From: Bacillota bacterium
Lineage (GTDB): Bacteria; Bacteroidota; Bacteroidia; Bacteroidales; Bacteroidaceae
DNA length: 34,895 bases
Direction of reading: 5' to 3'
Assembly: GCA_023664625.1 (NCBI GenBank)
Contig: JAMPFD010000021.1
Coordinates: forward strand, 1-34,895
Below are positions 7,566-17,719 of this stretch, piece by piece (the first letter of the stretch is position 1; each line of letters opens with the position of its first letter). The position numbers and the translations under genes are program-made. The notes beneath the pieces are model-generated. The model made no database searches. It saw nothing but the letters and a program-made list of their open reading frames with translations, and was not told the DNA's origin.

Positions 7566-8135
7566 TCATACTCTCACGGTTTTCTTCTTGCCATTGACCG
7601 TGTATGTCAATGAGCCGTACGCTATGCCCTCAAGCCTGTTGCACCATCCTTTCAAAAACACTTTCTGAGTAGGATCCTTGGCAGCAATGGCATTAAAGTG
7701 CTGCTTCCTCCTCGCCCACAGCTTTGAGAACAGCACTACGGAGTTTCTATAGCTGTTAATCGCGGCAATGGTCTGCGGGCCGACAATACCGTCTGCCTTC
7801 ACTCCTAACACCTGTTGAGGATAGATTATTCCATATTTACCACTCGTCCATAACCAGTCGACAACAAGGTTGGCTATTGACTGGTCACGGATGCTGTCCG
7901 CCTGCCATCTGTCCCAGTAATGGGGCTTTAGCACCTTATCGCGCACGTCGGCATCTGTCAGAAGGCGCAGGTCGCCGGCATCAATGTCACCGTCACCGTC
8001 CTTGTCGTAGCCGACAGACTTCCATGTCGTCAGTGTCACACCTTTGTTCGTCGCTCCGCCCTTGTCATTCTTCCGGCAGGCAAAGCCGCCCTCCCAAGCA
8101 AGGATGAACGGCAGCAATATATTAACCTTTGCCAT
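7566..8135 (-). CDS. Endolysin, GH108 N-acetylmuramidase with peptidoglycan-binding domain
   Basis: A 189-residue glycoside hydrolase family 108 lysin that cleaves the glycan strand of peptidoglycan. The catalytic Glu is in WEGGF (Glu15), followed by the family motif NDKGGATNKGVT (residues 23-34). Residues 44-55 (DKDGDGDIDAGD) form a canonical EF-hand calcium loop with acidic residues at positions 1, 3, 5, 7, 9 and 12. PHYWDRW (71-77) is also typical. Residues from about 105 (QQVLGVKADGIVGPQTIAAIN) match the C-terminal peptidoglycan-binding domain (PG_binding_3). There is no signal peptide, so release depends on the holin, whose gene overlaps this one by 14 nt just upstream. Confidence 0.92.
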   Translation of the reverse strand: MAKVNILLPFILAWEGGFACRKNDKGGATNKGVTLTTWKSVGYDKDGDGDIDAGDLRLLTDADVRDKVLKPHYWDRWQADSIRDQSIANLVVDWLWTSGKYGIIYPQQVLGVKADGIVGPQTIAAINSYRNSVVLFSKLWARRKQHFNAIAAKDPTQKVFLKGWCNRLEGIAYGSLTYTVNGKKKTVRV

Positions 8136-8598
8136 CTTTAGCCTCCTTCTGCTGCTGTATTGTCTTTATTATCTTTTCTATCTTCTCCGCATCTGTAAGT
8201 CCGTATGCGTTGATGAAAGCCTTGGCTGCCATTAAAGGATCATGCCCCTTGTCAATGGCTGTTATTTTCTCCCTTACGCTGATGCCTTCTATCAGTATGA
8301 CACCGATGGTAACCACGGCACTGCAGAATGGCGCGTCAAAAAAGAACGAGGCACAGCCGTCTATCATCGCGCCGAAAGTGAGGAATGTCAGATAGTCCTT
8401 CAGCTTGTATATGGTCTTCCTAAGACCGTAGGATGTGGTCTTATAGACACCTGCCGCCTTGCTTGCCATACGCCCGTAACGCAGGTCTACAACAGAGGCA
8501 ACGATAATGGATATGCCCATCATGGCTATGGCCATGAGCCAATACTTGCAGATGACGACATCACCGTCTATCAGCTGTTTCACAAAAAGTAGTCTCAT
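8122..8598 (-). CDS. Holin family protein
   Basis: A 158-residue membrane protein. Hydrophobic segments lie at about residues 17-38 (YWLMAIAMMGISIIVASVVD), 68-83 (LTFLTFGAMIDGCASFF) and 90-105 (CSAVVTIGVILIEGISV). The C-terminus is charged (AEKIEKIIKTIQQQKEAKDGKG). This fits the toxin-secretion/phage-lysis holin type common in Bacteroides prophages. It would form membrane lesions that release the endolysin. The gene overlaps the endolysin start by 14 nt, the usual holin-lysin coupling, and follows the gene at 8607 by 8 nt. Confidence 0.8.
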   Translation of the reverse strand: MRLLFVKQLIDGDVVICKYWLMAIAMMGISIIVASVVDLRYGRMASKAAGVYKTTSYGLRKTIYKLKDYLTFLTFGAMIDGCASFFFDAPFCSAVVTIGVILIEGISVREKITAIDKGHDPLMAAKAFINAYGLTDAEKIEKIIKTIQQQKEAKDGKG

Positions 8599-8606
8599 AT
8601 GCTATA

Positions 8607-8930
8607 TTATATAATGTGTTCCATAAGAATTGCCATCTGTCCTGCCGTCAGTTCCGGATTACCCTCGATGATTGCCCTGACATTGTCTTCCGTAAGAGCA
8701 TTGACATTTTCAATGACGACCTCTTCGGCAACCTCTTTGCTCAGGATGTCAAGCGCATTCTTGCTGTCCATGGAAAGAGTGACACGCCTGAACTCCTCAA
8801 ATGCCGCCACATGCTTCCGCAGTTCCACACACAGGCGGACAATGCCGAGTCTGGCACTCAAATCCGCCACCTTGTCCAATCTCACCACACTTATTACGGC
8901 ATGGATGTTCATTGCGTCTATCAACCTCAT
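8607..8930 (-). CDS. Small helical phage protein of unknown function
   Basis: A 107-residue protein starting MRLIDAMNIHAVISVVR. An alternative ATG at 8966 would overlap the preceding gene by 23 nt; the start used here leaves a 13-nt gap. The sequence is helical and charged with no membrane segment. The C-terminal part (NALTEDNVRAIIEGNPELTAGQMAILMEHI) resembles small adaptor proteins. It lies between the tail gene at 8944 and the holin, suggesting a tail or lysis-timing function, but I recognise no family. Confidence 0.45.
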   Translation of the reverse strand: MRLIDAMNIHAVISVVRLDKVADLSARLGIVRLCVELRKHVAAFEEFRRVTLSMDSKNALDILSKEVAEEVVIENVNALTEDNVRAIIEGNPELTAGQMAILMEHII

Positions 8931-8943
8931 GATATTTTGTTTT

Positions 8944-10257
8944 TTAGTTATAATAGTCATCGACATATATCTTTGTTCCGTCTGCTTTATACGGTATGCT
9001 TACAGTCTTCAGCAAAACCTCGCTGCCGGGAAAGTACTGCCGGTATACATATATCCGCAGCTCATAAGCATAATTGTCATACCGGCTGTATGTCAGGTAC
9101 AGGTTTGACTTTGTCAGGTCTATATTGACGACAACATCCTCATCACCGTCCGATGCACTGAATACTCCCAGCCTGGACTCGCCGACCGTCTCGGCACCAT
9201 AGCTCTTGAACGGTGACAGTTCCTCCATATCATAGTACGGCGACACATCATAGTAATCATACAGTGCAAGCTCTGCCCTTATATATGCATTGTTCAGGTA
9301 GTCGTAGTTCTTGCCGGCGTTGGAGATGTGTATCTGGACAAGAACCTCGTTTATCCTGTAGGCGTTATACCTTTCATTCATGGTGCCGGGAACAATCTGG
9401 TTCACCTTATATGCCGCAGCGTCAAACAGGACTGAATACAATTGCAATGTACTGTATACCGGATTGCTCACTACCGTCGCCATAAAATGATCCGCGCCGT
9501 CTTCTACTGGCAATGCCAACGCCTTGTAATCCGCTGAACCTGTTCCCGCTGGCAGCGCACTGACGGGAAAACCTCCATAATCCGGCATTTCCCAGTCCTC
9601 CCCGGTCTTCAGAAGAAACGGCACCAGACCGACAATGTCTCCGCCGGCAAGACTCAGTCCGTTAATGTTTATTATGACCTCATTCTTGTCCTGAAGTTCA
9701 GAGTCCCATGCATAAGGACTTGTCCAGAACCATCTGCATTCTAAATAATTCGCGTCAGTCATCATTACTGCAAAACGCCATTCAGAAGGGACAAAGCCGG
9801 GCATGTCCCTGATGACATCCTCAAAGCTTAGGTTATATGTACTCAAATGATCTGCGGCTGACAGTCTTACATATTCTCCTGTGCTGTTCGTCTCAAGTGA
9901 GACGACGGGACTTATGATGCATGGGGCTGCTGCGTTATGCTTATATCCCTCGAAATCGCCAAGACGGCAGGGCCATCCGCCAAAAGGTCTTTCATATTCA
10001 TACCTTGTCTTGGGTACTATAATATCCCTCGGATCGCTCTCTGCGGCGTTTGACATGACGATTCCCGATGATATGGGAATTCCATGAGCCACATCGTGCC
10101 GTGCAACAGGGCTTCTGTCGCATACCGGCTTAAACTTCGCCCATTTGTTGATGCTGTCATGCGTGCATAGGGCATGCAGATTCCTTTGGGATGCACCCAA
10201 AACAGCCCTCACGTCCTTCAATAACGCCACTTTGCTGCCTATTAACTGTTCTGCCAT
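8944..10257 (-). CDS. Tail/virion structural protein
   Basis: A 437-residue protein without membrane segments. The N-terminus (LIGSKVALLKDVRAVLGAS) is followed by INKWAKFKPVCDRSP, a phrase I associate with Bacteroides siphophage tail-tip proteins. The rest is beta-rich with many Y, D, V and G residues. It lies directly after the tail-tip gene (17-nt gap) and before lysis genes, the usual location of receptor-binding or tail-tip accessory proteins. The start ATG is the only reasonable one. The exact role cannot be read from the sequence. Confidence 0.55.
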   Translation of the reverse strand: MAEQLIGSKVALLKDVRAVLGASQRNLHALCTHDSINKWAKFKPVCDRSPVARHDVAHGIPISSGIVMSNAAESDPRDIIVPKTRYEYERPFGGWPCRLGDFEGYKHNAAAPCIISPVVSLETNSTGEYVRLSAADHLSTYNLSFEDVIRDMPGFVPSEWRFAVMMTDANYLECRWFWTSPYAWDSELQDKNEVIININGLSLAGGDIVGLVPFLLKTGEDWEMPDYGGFPVSALPAGTGSADYKALALPVEDGADHFMATVVSNPVYSTLQLYSVLFDAAAYKVNQIVPGTMNERYNAYRINEVLVQIHISNAGKNYDYLNNAYIRAELALYDYYDVSPYYDMEELSPFKSYGAETVGESRLGVFSASDGDEDVVVNIDLTKSNLYLTYSRYDNYAYELRIYVYRQYFPGSEVLLKTVSIPYKADGTKIYVDDYYN

Positions 10258-10274
10258 TGTTCAGTTTTTTTTGT

Positions 10275-12929
10275 TTAAGCCTCTGAGAGTGCTATGACAT
10301 CACCGGTGGCGATGATGTTGCCCTCAAACCTCCATGCGTTGTTCTCTGCGTCCCACGATACACGGTGACCTTGCAGCATTAGCGTATCACCATCCCATGA
10401 AATAAGGTCATTTATTCCGTCTATCCTGAACGTCCGTATGCCGATGCCGTCGCGCCATACCCGCAGATCGCCGACCGTGCTTCCCTCCTGATGGCCGAGA
10501 GGATAAAAGTGCTCGTAGGTCACCGGCGTGTCGTTATACAGATAGTGAAAGAAGTGCGAAGGCAGGTTGCTGCCTTGTCCATTGACATTGATGTCCCCTA
10601 CAACATCCAGCGCGCATTGAGGCGCTGTCGTGCCTATACCCACAAATCCGGTGAACATCTTTGTGCCTGGGATTGTCTGATAGCTGTCAACGTCAACAAA
10701 ATGGGAGGCGTCATGCCCTCCGAACTTGTACGAGTCCTGCGCGGTCTCATTCTTGCCGAGGAAGGCAAGACGGGCTTCTTCTGTCTTCATATATCCGTCC
10801 AACGACTGATGCTGCGTAAGAAAGCCCTGCGCCTTCACCCAGGACTGCGTGGCATACCCGCGCTGCGTAAGGAGGGCCTCCACTTCCGTGGCATTCAGTC
10901 CTGCCGTGCCGTTTGACCACGTTGTGCCGTTCCATATCAATACCTGACCTCTGGCAGGAGTGCCTGCCATGACAACATCGTCAAGCTCACTAAGTTTCCT
11001 GACACCTACCGTCCCTGTGCCGCCTTCTTCGCCGCCGCTGCCGGAACTGTTCCCGAAAGCAGATATGTCCTGGAGGGAATAGACGTTGAACTCCGTATAC
11101 AGGTTGCCGTCGGCATCGAACCGCCACATGTTCTGCCACTTCGCCATCGCTTCTTTCAGCGAGTTCTGGGCATTGGCAATGGCGTTGGTCATGGCGTTTG
11201 CCGCCTCGTTCATCGCCTGCATCGCCGACGCTTCACTGTTGGCCGACGACACTTCTTCTTTCAGCGACTGAATGTTGCCCTTCACCTCGGCATTGCCGAC
11301 GGTTATCTTCATGTCCGAAGGAATGTCCAGACTTCTCTCTATCTTTATCACACGGGTGTCCAGCTTATACCCGCTGACGGCCTTGTATGTGACTGCCCTG
11401 ACAACGGAGAGTGACTCGTTGAATGTCACCGGATCGCTCGGCAAAGTATAGTTGTCCAGGTCTGAGTGCAGGCGGGCTATCTCCTTTTCCGCTTCTTCAT
11501 ACAGCTCCGCCTGCGCGCTTGCTATATACTCCGGAGACATCACAAGGTTGTAAAGCACGACCTTGTCGTTCTCCGCCACCTCCGTATCCGCAAGGACTGT
11601 CTCACTGTCACCGTCACGGATGACAATCTGGCCACGCCCGTTAATGGCATTGCCGGCACCCCACGGCTGCAAGGTGTTTATATTTGGAATTATCAAGTCT
11701 CCTGACTGCTCGAAGTTTATCTCGTAGTCGCCGGCCTTTATCTCCACTCCGGTATCTTCCATGGCGGTACTTGCAGGCAGTGTCCTGCCTGACGTATGGT
11801 AAGTCATCTTGAACTCTCTGCCTGCAAGGGCGGAGTGCGTACCGTCCTCATTGGGTTCGAACGACGCCATCAGTTCCTTGCCGCTAACAAGATCTTTGGC
11901 AGGATCAATTGTATAATCGTACCATCTGCCGTCTATATTATAGGCAAGGCGTATGTAATATATGCCGTACTTCTTGTACACGGGAGACCCGTCTGCCTTC
12001 ACGGACTCCACCACCGGACTCCCAGTGTCGTCGAGCAGCCTGCGGATACGTACACGAACGTCATATACATACAGATCCAGTTTCGGATAGACATTGTCAA
12101 AAATGAGAACCTTTGTCAGCTTCGGCTCGTCCGAGCTCTCACGCGTGTCAATGAGGCTTTCAGCATCAAACTCCTTATATCCTTCCAATGTCAGACGGGT
12201 GTCTGTCTCGACATTGCTGCCTGATGCTGTCTGCACCGTGATGTTTCGGGTGCCGCCGCGGACGATATAGCAGTTTGCGGCTTCCTCGGTGCTCCTGTTC
12301 ACTGTGGCGATGCCGACGTTGGCTCCTTCTTCAAGCGTAACCGGCATTCCAAGCGTCAGATTTTTGCCGAAATGCACCGTCCGGATTTCCCAATCTATAT
12401 GGTATTCTACCTCAAAGGCACTCGCAATCACACTGAACGCCGAGAGTATGTCCACGCCGGCGAAGGAGCAGGTGGCGGAGGCTGCCACATCACCTGTCAC
12501 CACGTATGTCATCTCCATACCCGCCTGCTCCCTGATTATATCCATAAGCCTCCCGAGAATCCCGCCGAGATTGCCCACGTATGTCCAGTCGGTCTCATAA
12601 AGCCATTTCTCACTGTCGTACGCACTCTTTGTCCGGAACAGACAGGGCACGTACGCAAGCTGCATCTTGGGGTGCTGGAACTCCGGCTCGTAGAGATATT
12701 CCACTTCATTGCGTGATGTCGGACGGTATTCACTGTACAAAGTGTACCGCACACTTCCCTCCTGAAACGGCATGATATAAGCACCCACAGGCAACACGGC
12801 ACACTCCGTGTCTGACCATGACAGCTTTACATAATCAGATTTCATCAGTTCCTGAATATGGACCGCCGAGGATGTTATCACCACATCTTCCATAAGTATC
12901 GTACCGTCCGGATTGTAGATATTCATCAT
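10275..12929 (-). CDS. Tail-tip protein (Tal/baseplate-hub-like) with fibre-type C-terminus
   Basis: An 884-residue protein. The N-terminal ~400 residues follow the gp27/Tal hub pattern (early beta domains, then GILGRLMDIIREQAGMEMTYVV and ILSAFSVIASAFEVEYHIDW). A central charged helical section (residues ~480-620, including SNSEASAMQAMNEAANAMT) follows. The C-terminus has fibre repeats (AQDSYKFGGHDASHFVDVD, GFVGIGTTAPQCALDVVGD). It would form the tail tip below the distal tail ring. AGGAGG precedes ATGATG, and the first ATG overlaps the stop of the distal tail gene in ATGA, so either Met is possible. No endopeptidase motif was recognised. Confidence 0.75.
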   Translation of the reverse strand: MMNIYNPDGTILMEDVVITSSAVHIQELMKSDYVKLSWSDTECAVLPVGAYIMPFQEGSVRYTLYSEYRPTSRNEVEYLYEPEFQHPKMQLAYVPCLFRTKSAYDSEKWLYETDWTYVGNLGGILGRLMDIIREQAGMEMTYVVTGDVAASATCSFAGVDILSAFSVIASAFEVEYHIDWEIRTVHFGKNLTLGMPVTLEEGANVGIATVNRSTEEAANCYIVRGGTRNITVQTASGSNVETDTRLTLEGYKEFDAESLIDTRESSDEPKLTKVLIFDNVYPKLDLYVYDVRVRIRRLLDDTGSPVVESVKADGSPVYKKYGIYYIRLAYNIDGRWYDYTIDPAKDLVSGKELMASFEPNEDGTHSALAGREFKMTYHTSGRTLPASTAMEDTGVEIKAGDYEINFEQSGDLIIPNINTLQPWGAGNAINGRGQIVIRDGDSETVLADTEVAENDKVVLYNLVMSPEYIASAQAELYEEAEKEIARLHSDLDNYTLPSDPVTFNESLSVVRAVTYKAVSGYKLDTRVIKIERSLDIPSDMKITVGNAEVKGNIQSLKEEVSSANSEASAMQAMNEAANAMTNAIANAQNSLKEAMAKWQNMWRFDADGNLYTEFNVYSLQDISAFGNSSGSGGEEGGTGTVGVRKLSELDDVVMAGTPARGQVLIWNGTTWSNGTAGLNATEVEALLTQRGYATQSWVKAQGFLTQHQSLDGYMKTEEARLAFLGKNETAQDSYKFGGHDASHFVDVDSYQTIPGTKMFTGFVGIGTTAPQCALDVVGDINVNGQGSNLPSHFFHYLYNDTPVTYEHFYPLGHQEGSTVGDLRVWRDGIGIRTFRIDGINDLISWDGDTLMLQGHRVSWDAENNAWRFEGNIIATGDVIALSEA

Positions 12930-13345
12930 TTCCTCCTGTCATTTGGATTAGGTTCTGTCAGTGTCAGCGTAAACTTGGCGAGCTGGCCGTTATAATATGT
13001 CAGAGACTCACAGGACTTGTACCTGCATTTATAAATCACACCCGGCTGGTAGACCGTCTCTATGTCTACCTCGCCAAAGGCGAGAACCTCATCACAGAAC
13101 CGCGCATATATTTTGTAAAATTCCGCCTTGGAAGCGGCATGGACGGCAATCTTCAGACTCACCGTCCGCTCTTTCTTGAAAACCTTGGACGGGTCTCGCT
13201 TCACTCTTGTTCCATGCTCCGACCTTGAGGTGTTCGTAATATCTTCCTTATTCGGCGCAGGGGTCATCAGAGCCGCCAGTGCCGTCTCGTCAAGATATAC
13301 GCCGTAATCAACTGACGGCCTGCCGTTAATGTAGCACTCTATCAT
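12926..13345 (-). CDS. Distal tail protein (Dit-like)
   Basis: A 139-residue protein, the size of the core Dit domain without a carbohydrate-binding insertion. Typical features are an early beta strand with VDYGVYLDE, the R/K-rich stretch RVKRDPSKVFKKERTVSLKIAV, and the C-terminal YNGQLAKFTLTLTEPNP. Dit forms the hexameric ring joining the tail tube to the tail tip. Position fixes the call: it lies between tape measure and tail-tip genes and overlaps both by 4 nt (ATGA), so the three are translationally coupled. Confidence 0.75.
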   Translation of the reverse strand: MIECYINGRPSVDYGVYLDETALAALMTPAPNKEDITNTSRSEHGTRVKRDPSKVFKKERTVSLKIAVHAASKAEFYKIYARFCDEVLAFGEVDIETVYQPGVIYKCRYKSCESLTYYNGQLAKFTLTLTEPNPNDRRK

Positions 13346-16300
13346 AGTCTTGTCTCTGTTATTGTCCTTAACCTTGTCAGTTCCTCACTCATGGCGGGCA
13401 ACACTGACGTGTACTCCGATATGCTTTCAAGATGCTGTGCGCAACGCTGCGTTAGGCTGTTGTTCTCCTCCACAAGGGAGAACCCTGCCGATATCCGCGC
13501 CGATATGTCTTTCGCACTGGCCGTCAGCTCCTCACTGAACATAATTGAACGCTCCACGGCTATCTGAACGGCCGTGATACGGCCTATAAGCTGGTCTGCC
13601 TGGTCTGCAGTTATGCTCCTGACGGCATTTGCGGTTGCCGACTGGGACGCGTTTCTGTCATACCCCATCTCCGCAGCAAGCTGGTTGCGCTCGTCTATCT
13701 TTTGACTGCGCATGTCAACGGCTTCCTGAACCAAGGCAGCAAGAGCTTCCTTGTCATTATTCTTCACAGCATCGGCATACCGCTTCTGCCATTTCTCCAG
13801 CCACTCGTTGAAGTCGTCGCCGAGAACAAAAGAATCTATCATGGCGGAGAAGAACATGTCTTCGATGGACTTGACGAAATCCTCGGTATCGCTCTCCATA
13901 TCCGACAAGGAATCAAGGTAACTGTCACGCATGTCGGAAAAAGACGTGTTTGTAATCTTATCAATTACTTCCGTTGCCAGCTGCTCCGCCTCCTCCCTGT
14001 ATTCGATCATCGTCTCAAGCACATTGCGGAAATCATCGTCCATGGCTGCCCATAAGTCGGAATACTCCGCACGGATGTCCTTCAGCTGCTCCGCACTCAT
14101 GTCCAGCAGGTCATACAGACTGCTGATGCCTATTTCGTCAGCCACGGCATTCCATGTCCTGCCATAGGCTGACTTGTAGGAGCCTTGCCACATTCTGTAG
14201 TGTATCGAATGGGAACCTGCGCTCGAGCCGCTGCCAAGTGCGGCGGCACCCATCGCGCGCTGAGCGTCCACCTGCTTCTGTATCGTATCCTGAGCTTTGT
14301 TGTATGCCTCCATTGTTTCATAGACTCCGCGTGCTTTGTCTATGACATCCCTCTGGTCCTTAAGAACATCTTCCCACACATCGCACAGACTTGAATATTT
14401 GGCTACGGCTGCCTCCCATTCAGAATAGTCGGCACCGCCGATACCAAGAGCAGAGCCGAAATCGGCAATGGCGGAAATGCCCTTTGACAAAGCTCCGATA
14501 TAGTTGCCACTGGCGAAGTCCGCAGCTGATCCCGAGGCATTATTGAATGCTGACAGACCGGAAGAAACCTTGTCGCCGAGGCTGCCGAGACCGATTTTGT
14601 CCAGCAGTCCGGGCAGTTCGTCAAGACCTTTCTGTGTGATGAATTCCTGAGCATCGGAAAACCAGTCTGCCATGGCCTGGGCAGATGTGCGCTTGGCCGC
14701 ATCCGCAGCCTGACGTGCCTTGTTCGTGGCACTGATCACATTCTCACGTGCCTTCGCAAGACGTGCCTCGGCAACTGCCAGTTCCCCGGCAGCCGCACCG
14801 GCTTTATGCAGCCTGTCAAGTTCGTTGAAGGCGGCGGATTCTTTGCCGAGAGCGTTCCGGCGGTTGTCCTCTGCCGTATCCGCCCTTGCCGCAAGCCTGC
14901 GGTGCTCCTGTGTCCTCGAGCCGGTGAAGCTGAAAAGACCGCCCTTGTTACTGATTTCCTTGTTAAGCTCATCAAGACGGGACTGCACTTTCTCAATATC
15001 TTCTATTGAGGTAAGCGCACCGCTTGATATGAGATTCTGAAGCTGATTGCGTACACCGACAAGATACCCCTTGGTATGGATGGCGAGGTCGGAGAAGATA
15101 TTATCCCAGTCTATCTGCCTGAAAATGTCTGTAGTGTCAATCTCACGGAGCTTGGCCTTAATCTCATCCTCTATGGATGCCACTTCCCACCCTGAGGCTC
15201 CGGCCTTGCGTAATCCGGCAATTTTCTTTTCGTATTCCTCGGCAATCGCAAGCCGTTGCTGTTCCATGCTGCCATACTCTTTCACATATGCAAGCATCGC
15301 CTGACGCTCGGCGCTGAGCTGTTCCCCGAGCGCGCTGTCATACTTGGCCTTTGCAGCCTTGATACGCTCACTGAGAAATTCCTGCTCTTCATCGCTGGGC
15401 TTGGCACCGCCTGTTTCCTTCTGCCACTGCCAGTAGCCTGTGTTCTCCCAGTTCTGCCCCTTCTCGCCGGCTTTAGGGTTCTGAACTTCCCAACGCTTGC
15501 GGGCCGCCTCCGTCTGAGCCCTGAGAATATCATCCTCGGCAAGTTCTATGGCGGCGAGTTCCTTCTGATAGTCAAGTTCTATCTGCCTGAGAGTCTTTGC
15601 CGCGCCGTCCTTCATCTGGTCGATACGGGCCTGTTCTGTCTGCAAGGCTATCTGGCTGCGTTTCTTGGAAAGTTCCTCCTCCTGTTCCAAAAGCACATCG
15701 TTGTATTTCTGCTGCTGGCTTGCCTGTTCCTTTGCGGCGCGGGTAGCTGCGTTGACAGCCTTATTCGCAGTGGAATTTGCCTTCGAATTATCTTTTTCTT
15801 GCTTGCCATAGACTGACTCATCCCATTTCTTCTTGGCCTCCTCGTAGTCTTTTCTCGCCTTCTCGGTCTCAGCTGCATCTGCCTTGGAGTTGTTGACAAG
15901 CTTCTCGTAGTTTGCCTTGGTCTTCCTGACTGCATCTGACAGCTCCTTTCTCGTCTGCCCATTGGTGGGCTTCGGGGTATTGGTCTGAGTTCCGCCTGCC
16001 TTGACTTTACTGTTTTCACCGAACTTTGCGCTAATGTCATTAAGTTCGTCATCCAGAACCTTCTGCGCGTTTTTCAAGCCTGTCAGCCACGCTTTTGAGT
16101 TACCGTAGTCAAACGTCCCTGCCAGTTTCGCCTGTATATTCTTGATAGTCTGCCCGCTTATCGTCCCTGTTTCGCGAAGCTCCTTGCGAAGCTCCCTTAT
16201 CTGCTTCGTTGCTATTTCACCACCCTTCCTCTTTTTAAGGGCATCAAACAGTTTGTCGATATTTCCGGAATAACTGTCTCCATAAGCAGTGTACGCGGCC

Positions 16301-17709
16301 TCTTTTGCCGTCTGCATGGCTCTTGCCCTCGCAGCTTCGCTTGCAGCGGCCGTCACTGCCTTATATGCGCCTTCAACATCCTGCAGAGTGGCAATCTCGT
16401 TATTCAGCCCTTGCAGATATTGCCCGTATTGGCTGATAATATTGTCCTTCGCCGACTTATATTCATCAGTGCCGCTCTCTGCCTTGCGCAGCTTGTCAAA
16501 CAGTTCGTCTATTTGCGCATTTTCCTTCGCAACTTCTGCTTCATACTTCCTCGTTACCGTATTAAGGAGTTCCTGTGCTTCAGTGGCACTGGTGGTTGCG
16601 GTTGCGGTTTTATAGAAAGCAACGGCCAGAGCACCAGCAGCAGCACCGACAAGAACATAAGGATTCATCAGCATTGTCTTATTGAGCAATGCCTGTGCGG
16701 TCCGCAGCAGCTGTATTTCCTTACGCAGAAGTTGCGTCTTGATGGAATGGCCTGCAGCGGAAGCAGCTGCAATATTGTTGGCTACAGAAACGAGCATACA
16801 AGCGGCCTTGTAACCTCCGAAAGCTCCTATACAGTGTGTCAGTGCACCTGCGACATCGTCAAAAGACTCTGCAAGCTTGTTCGTGAGTTCATAGAGATCA
16901 TTTACGGCATTAACTACAGGTTCCTCTATCTTGGTACCTATGTCATTCATCAGCTTCTGCACAGCACCCTCCAGGTTGGACACGGCTCCGGCAAGAGTCT
17001 TCGACTGCGATTCAAGCATGCCGTTGAACTTGCCGCCCTCGGAAGTGGCTGACCGGAACGCGCCCTCAAGCATCTCCACCGTGATATTGCCCTTTGACAT
17101 CTCATCCTTCAGCTCGGACATGCTTTTGCCTGTGGTCCTGCTGATTTCGGCAAGGGGATTGAAGCCTGCGTTAATCATCTGCAGCAGGTCCTGGCCCATC
17201 AGCTTGCCTGTTGATGACGCCTGTGCGAATGCAAGAGTGAGCGACTGGAACTTCTGGCTGTCACCCATCGACACATCGCCCAACTGCTGCAGCAACGGCA
17301 TGACCTTCTCTGCCTCGATATTGAAGCCGAGAAGGGTCTGGGCTGCCTGCGCAAGGTCTTTCTCGAGCATCGGCGTAGACGTGGCAAAGGCTGTAATGTC
17401 CTCGAACATCTTCTTGCCTTTCCCAGAACTTCCGAGCAACGAAGAAAAGGAGACCTCAAGCTTCTGGAACTCGCTGCGCACGTTAATGACTTCGCCGGCG
17501 AAAGACTTTAGCTGCCCGACAGCGAAATAGGCAGCGACACCGGCTCCTATCTTTCGGAATGTCCTGTCTATGGCATCACCTGAGTCAGAGGCTGTCTGAC
17601 CCAACTTGTCGAAGCGGGCATTGATCTCGGCCATCTGTCTGTCGAACATTTCCTTATCCACGAAAATGCTGACGCCATATCTCTGTGTACCGTCTGGTGA
17701 TTTTGACAT
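13342..17709 (-). CDS. Tape measure protein
   Basis: A 1455-residue protein, the longest in the window. Residues ~55-260 match the tape measure N-terminal domain (FAGEVINVRSEFQKLEVSFS, then MLEKDLAQAAQTLLGFNIEA and LMGQDLLQMINAGFNPLAEI). Hydrophobic patches near 290-370 and long coiled coils from about 380 onward follow, and Gly/Ala-rich amphipathic stretches near 1100-1200. By the usual rule of about 0.15 nm per residue the tail would be roughly 210-220 nm long (inference). It determines tail length and later enters the host envelope. It follows the tail chaperone frameshift product by 10 nt, as in lambda GT-H. Confidence 0.95.
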   Translation of the reverse strand: MSKSPDGTQRYGVSIFVDKEMFDRQMAEINARFDKLGQTASDSGDAIDRTFRKIGAGVAAYFAVGQLKSFAGEVINVRSEFQKLEVSFSSLLGSSGKGKKMFEDITAFATSTPMLEKDLAQAAQTLLGFNIEAEKVMPLLQQLGDVSMGDSQKFQSLTLAFAQASSTGKLMGQDLLQMINAGFNPLAEISRTTGKSMSELKDEMSKGNITVEMLEGAFRSATSEGGKFNGMLESQSKTLAGAVSNLEGAVQKLMNDIGTKIEEPVVNAVNDLYELTNKLAESFDDVAGALTHCIGAFGGYKAACMLVSVANNIAAASAAGHSIKTQLLRKEIQLLRTAQALLNKTMLMNPYVLVGAAAGALAVAFYKTATATTSATEAQELLNTVTRKYEAEVAKENAQIDELFDKLRKAESGTDEYKSAKDNIISQYGQYLQGLNNEIATLQDVEGAYKAVTAAASEAARARAMQTAKEAAYTAYGDSYSGNIDKLFDALKKRKGGEIATKQIRELRKELRETGTISGQTIKNIQAKLAGTFDYGNSKAWLTGLKNAQKVLDDELNDISAKFGENSKVKAGGTQTNTPKPTNGQTRKELSDAVRKTKANYEKLVNNSKADAAETEKARKDYEEAKKKWDESVYGKQEKDNSKANSTANKAVNAATRAAKEQASQQQKYNDVLLEQEEELSKKRSQIALQTEQARIDQMKDGAAKTLRQIELDYQKELAAIELAEDDILRAQTEAARKRWEVQNPKAGEKGQNWENTGYWQWQKETGGAKPSDEEQEFLSERIKAAKAKYDSALGEQLSAERQAMLAYVKEYGSMEQQRLAIAEEYEKKIAGLRKAGASGWEVASIEDEIKAKLREIDTTDIFRQIDWDNIFSDLAIHTKGYLVGVRNQLQNLISSGALTSIEDIEKVQSRLDELNKEISNKGGLFSFTGSRTQEHRRLAARADTAEDNRRNALGKESAAFNELDRLHKAGAAAGELAVAEARLAKARENVISATNKARQAADAAKRTSAQAMADWFSDAQEFITQKGLDELPGLLDKIGLGSLGDKVSSGLSAFNNASGSAADFASGNYIGALSKGISAIADFGSALGIGGADYSEWEAAVAKYSSLCDVWEDVLKDQRDVIDKARGVYETMEAYNKAQDTIQKQVDAQRAMGAAALGSGSSAGSHSIHYRMWQGSYKSAYGRTWNAVADEIGISSLYDLLDMSAEQLKDIRAEYSDLWAAMDDDFRNVLETMIEYREEAEQLATEVIDKITNTSFSDMRDSYLDSLSDMESDTEDFVKSIEDMFFSAMIDSFVLGDDFNEWLEKWQKRYADAVKNNDKEALAALVQEAVDMRSQKIDERNQLAAEMGYDRNASQSATANAVRSITADQADQLIGRITAVQIAVERSIMFSEELTASAKDISARISAGFSLVEENNSLTQRCAQHLESISEYTSVLPAMSEELTRLRTITETRL

Positions 17710-17719
17710 AGATTGCTTA

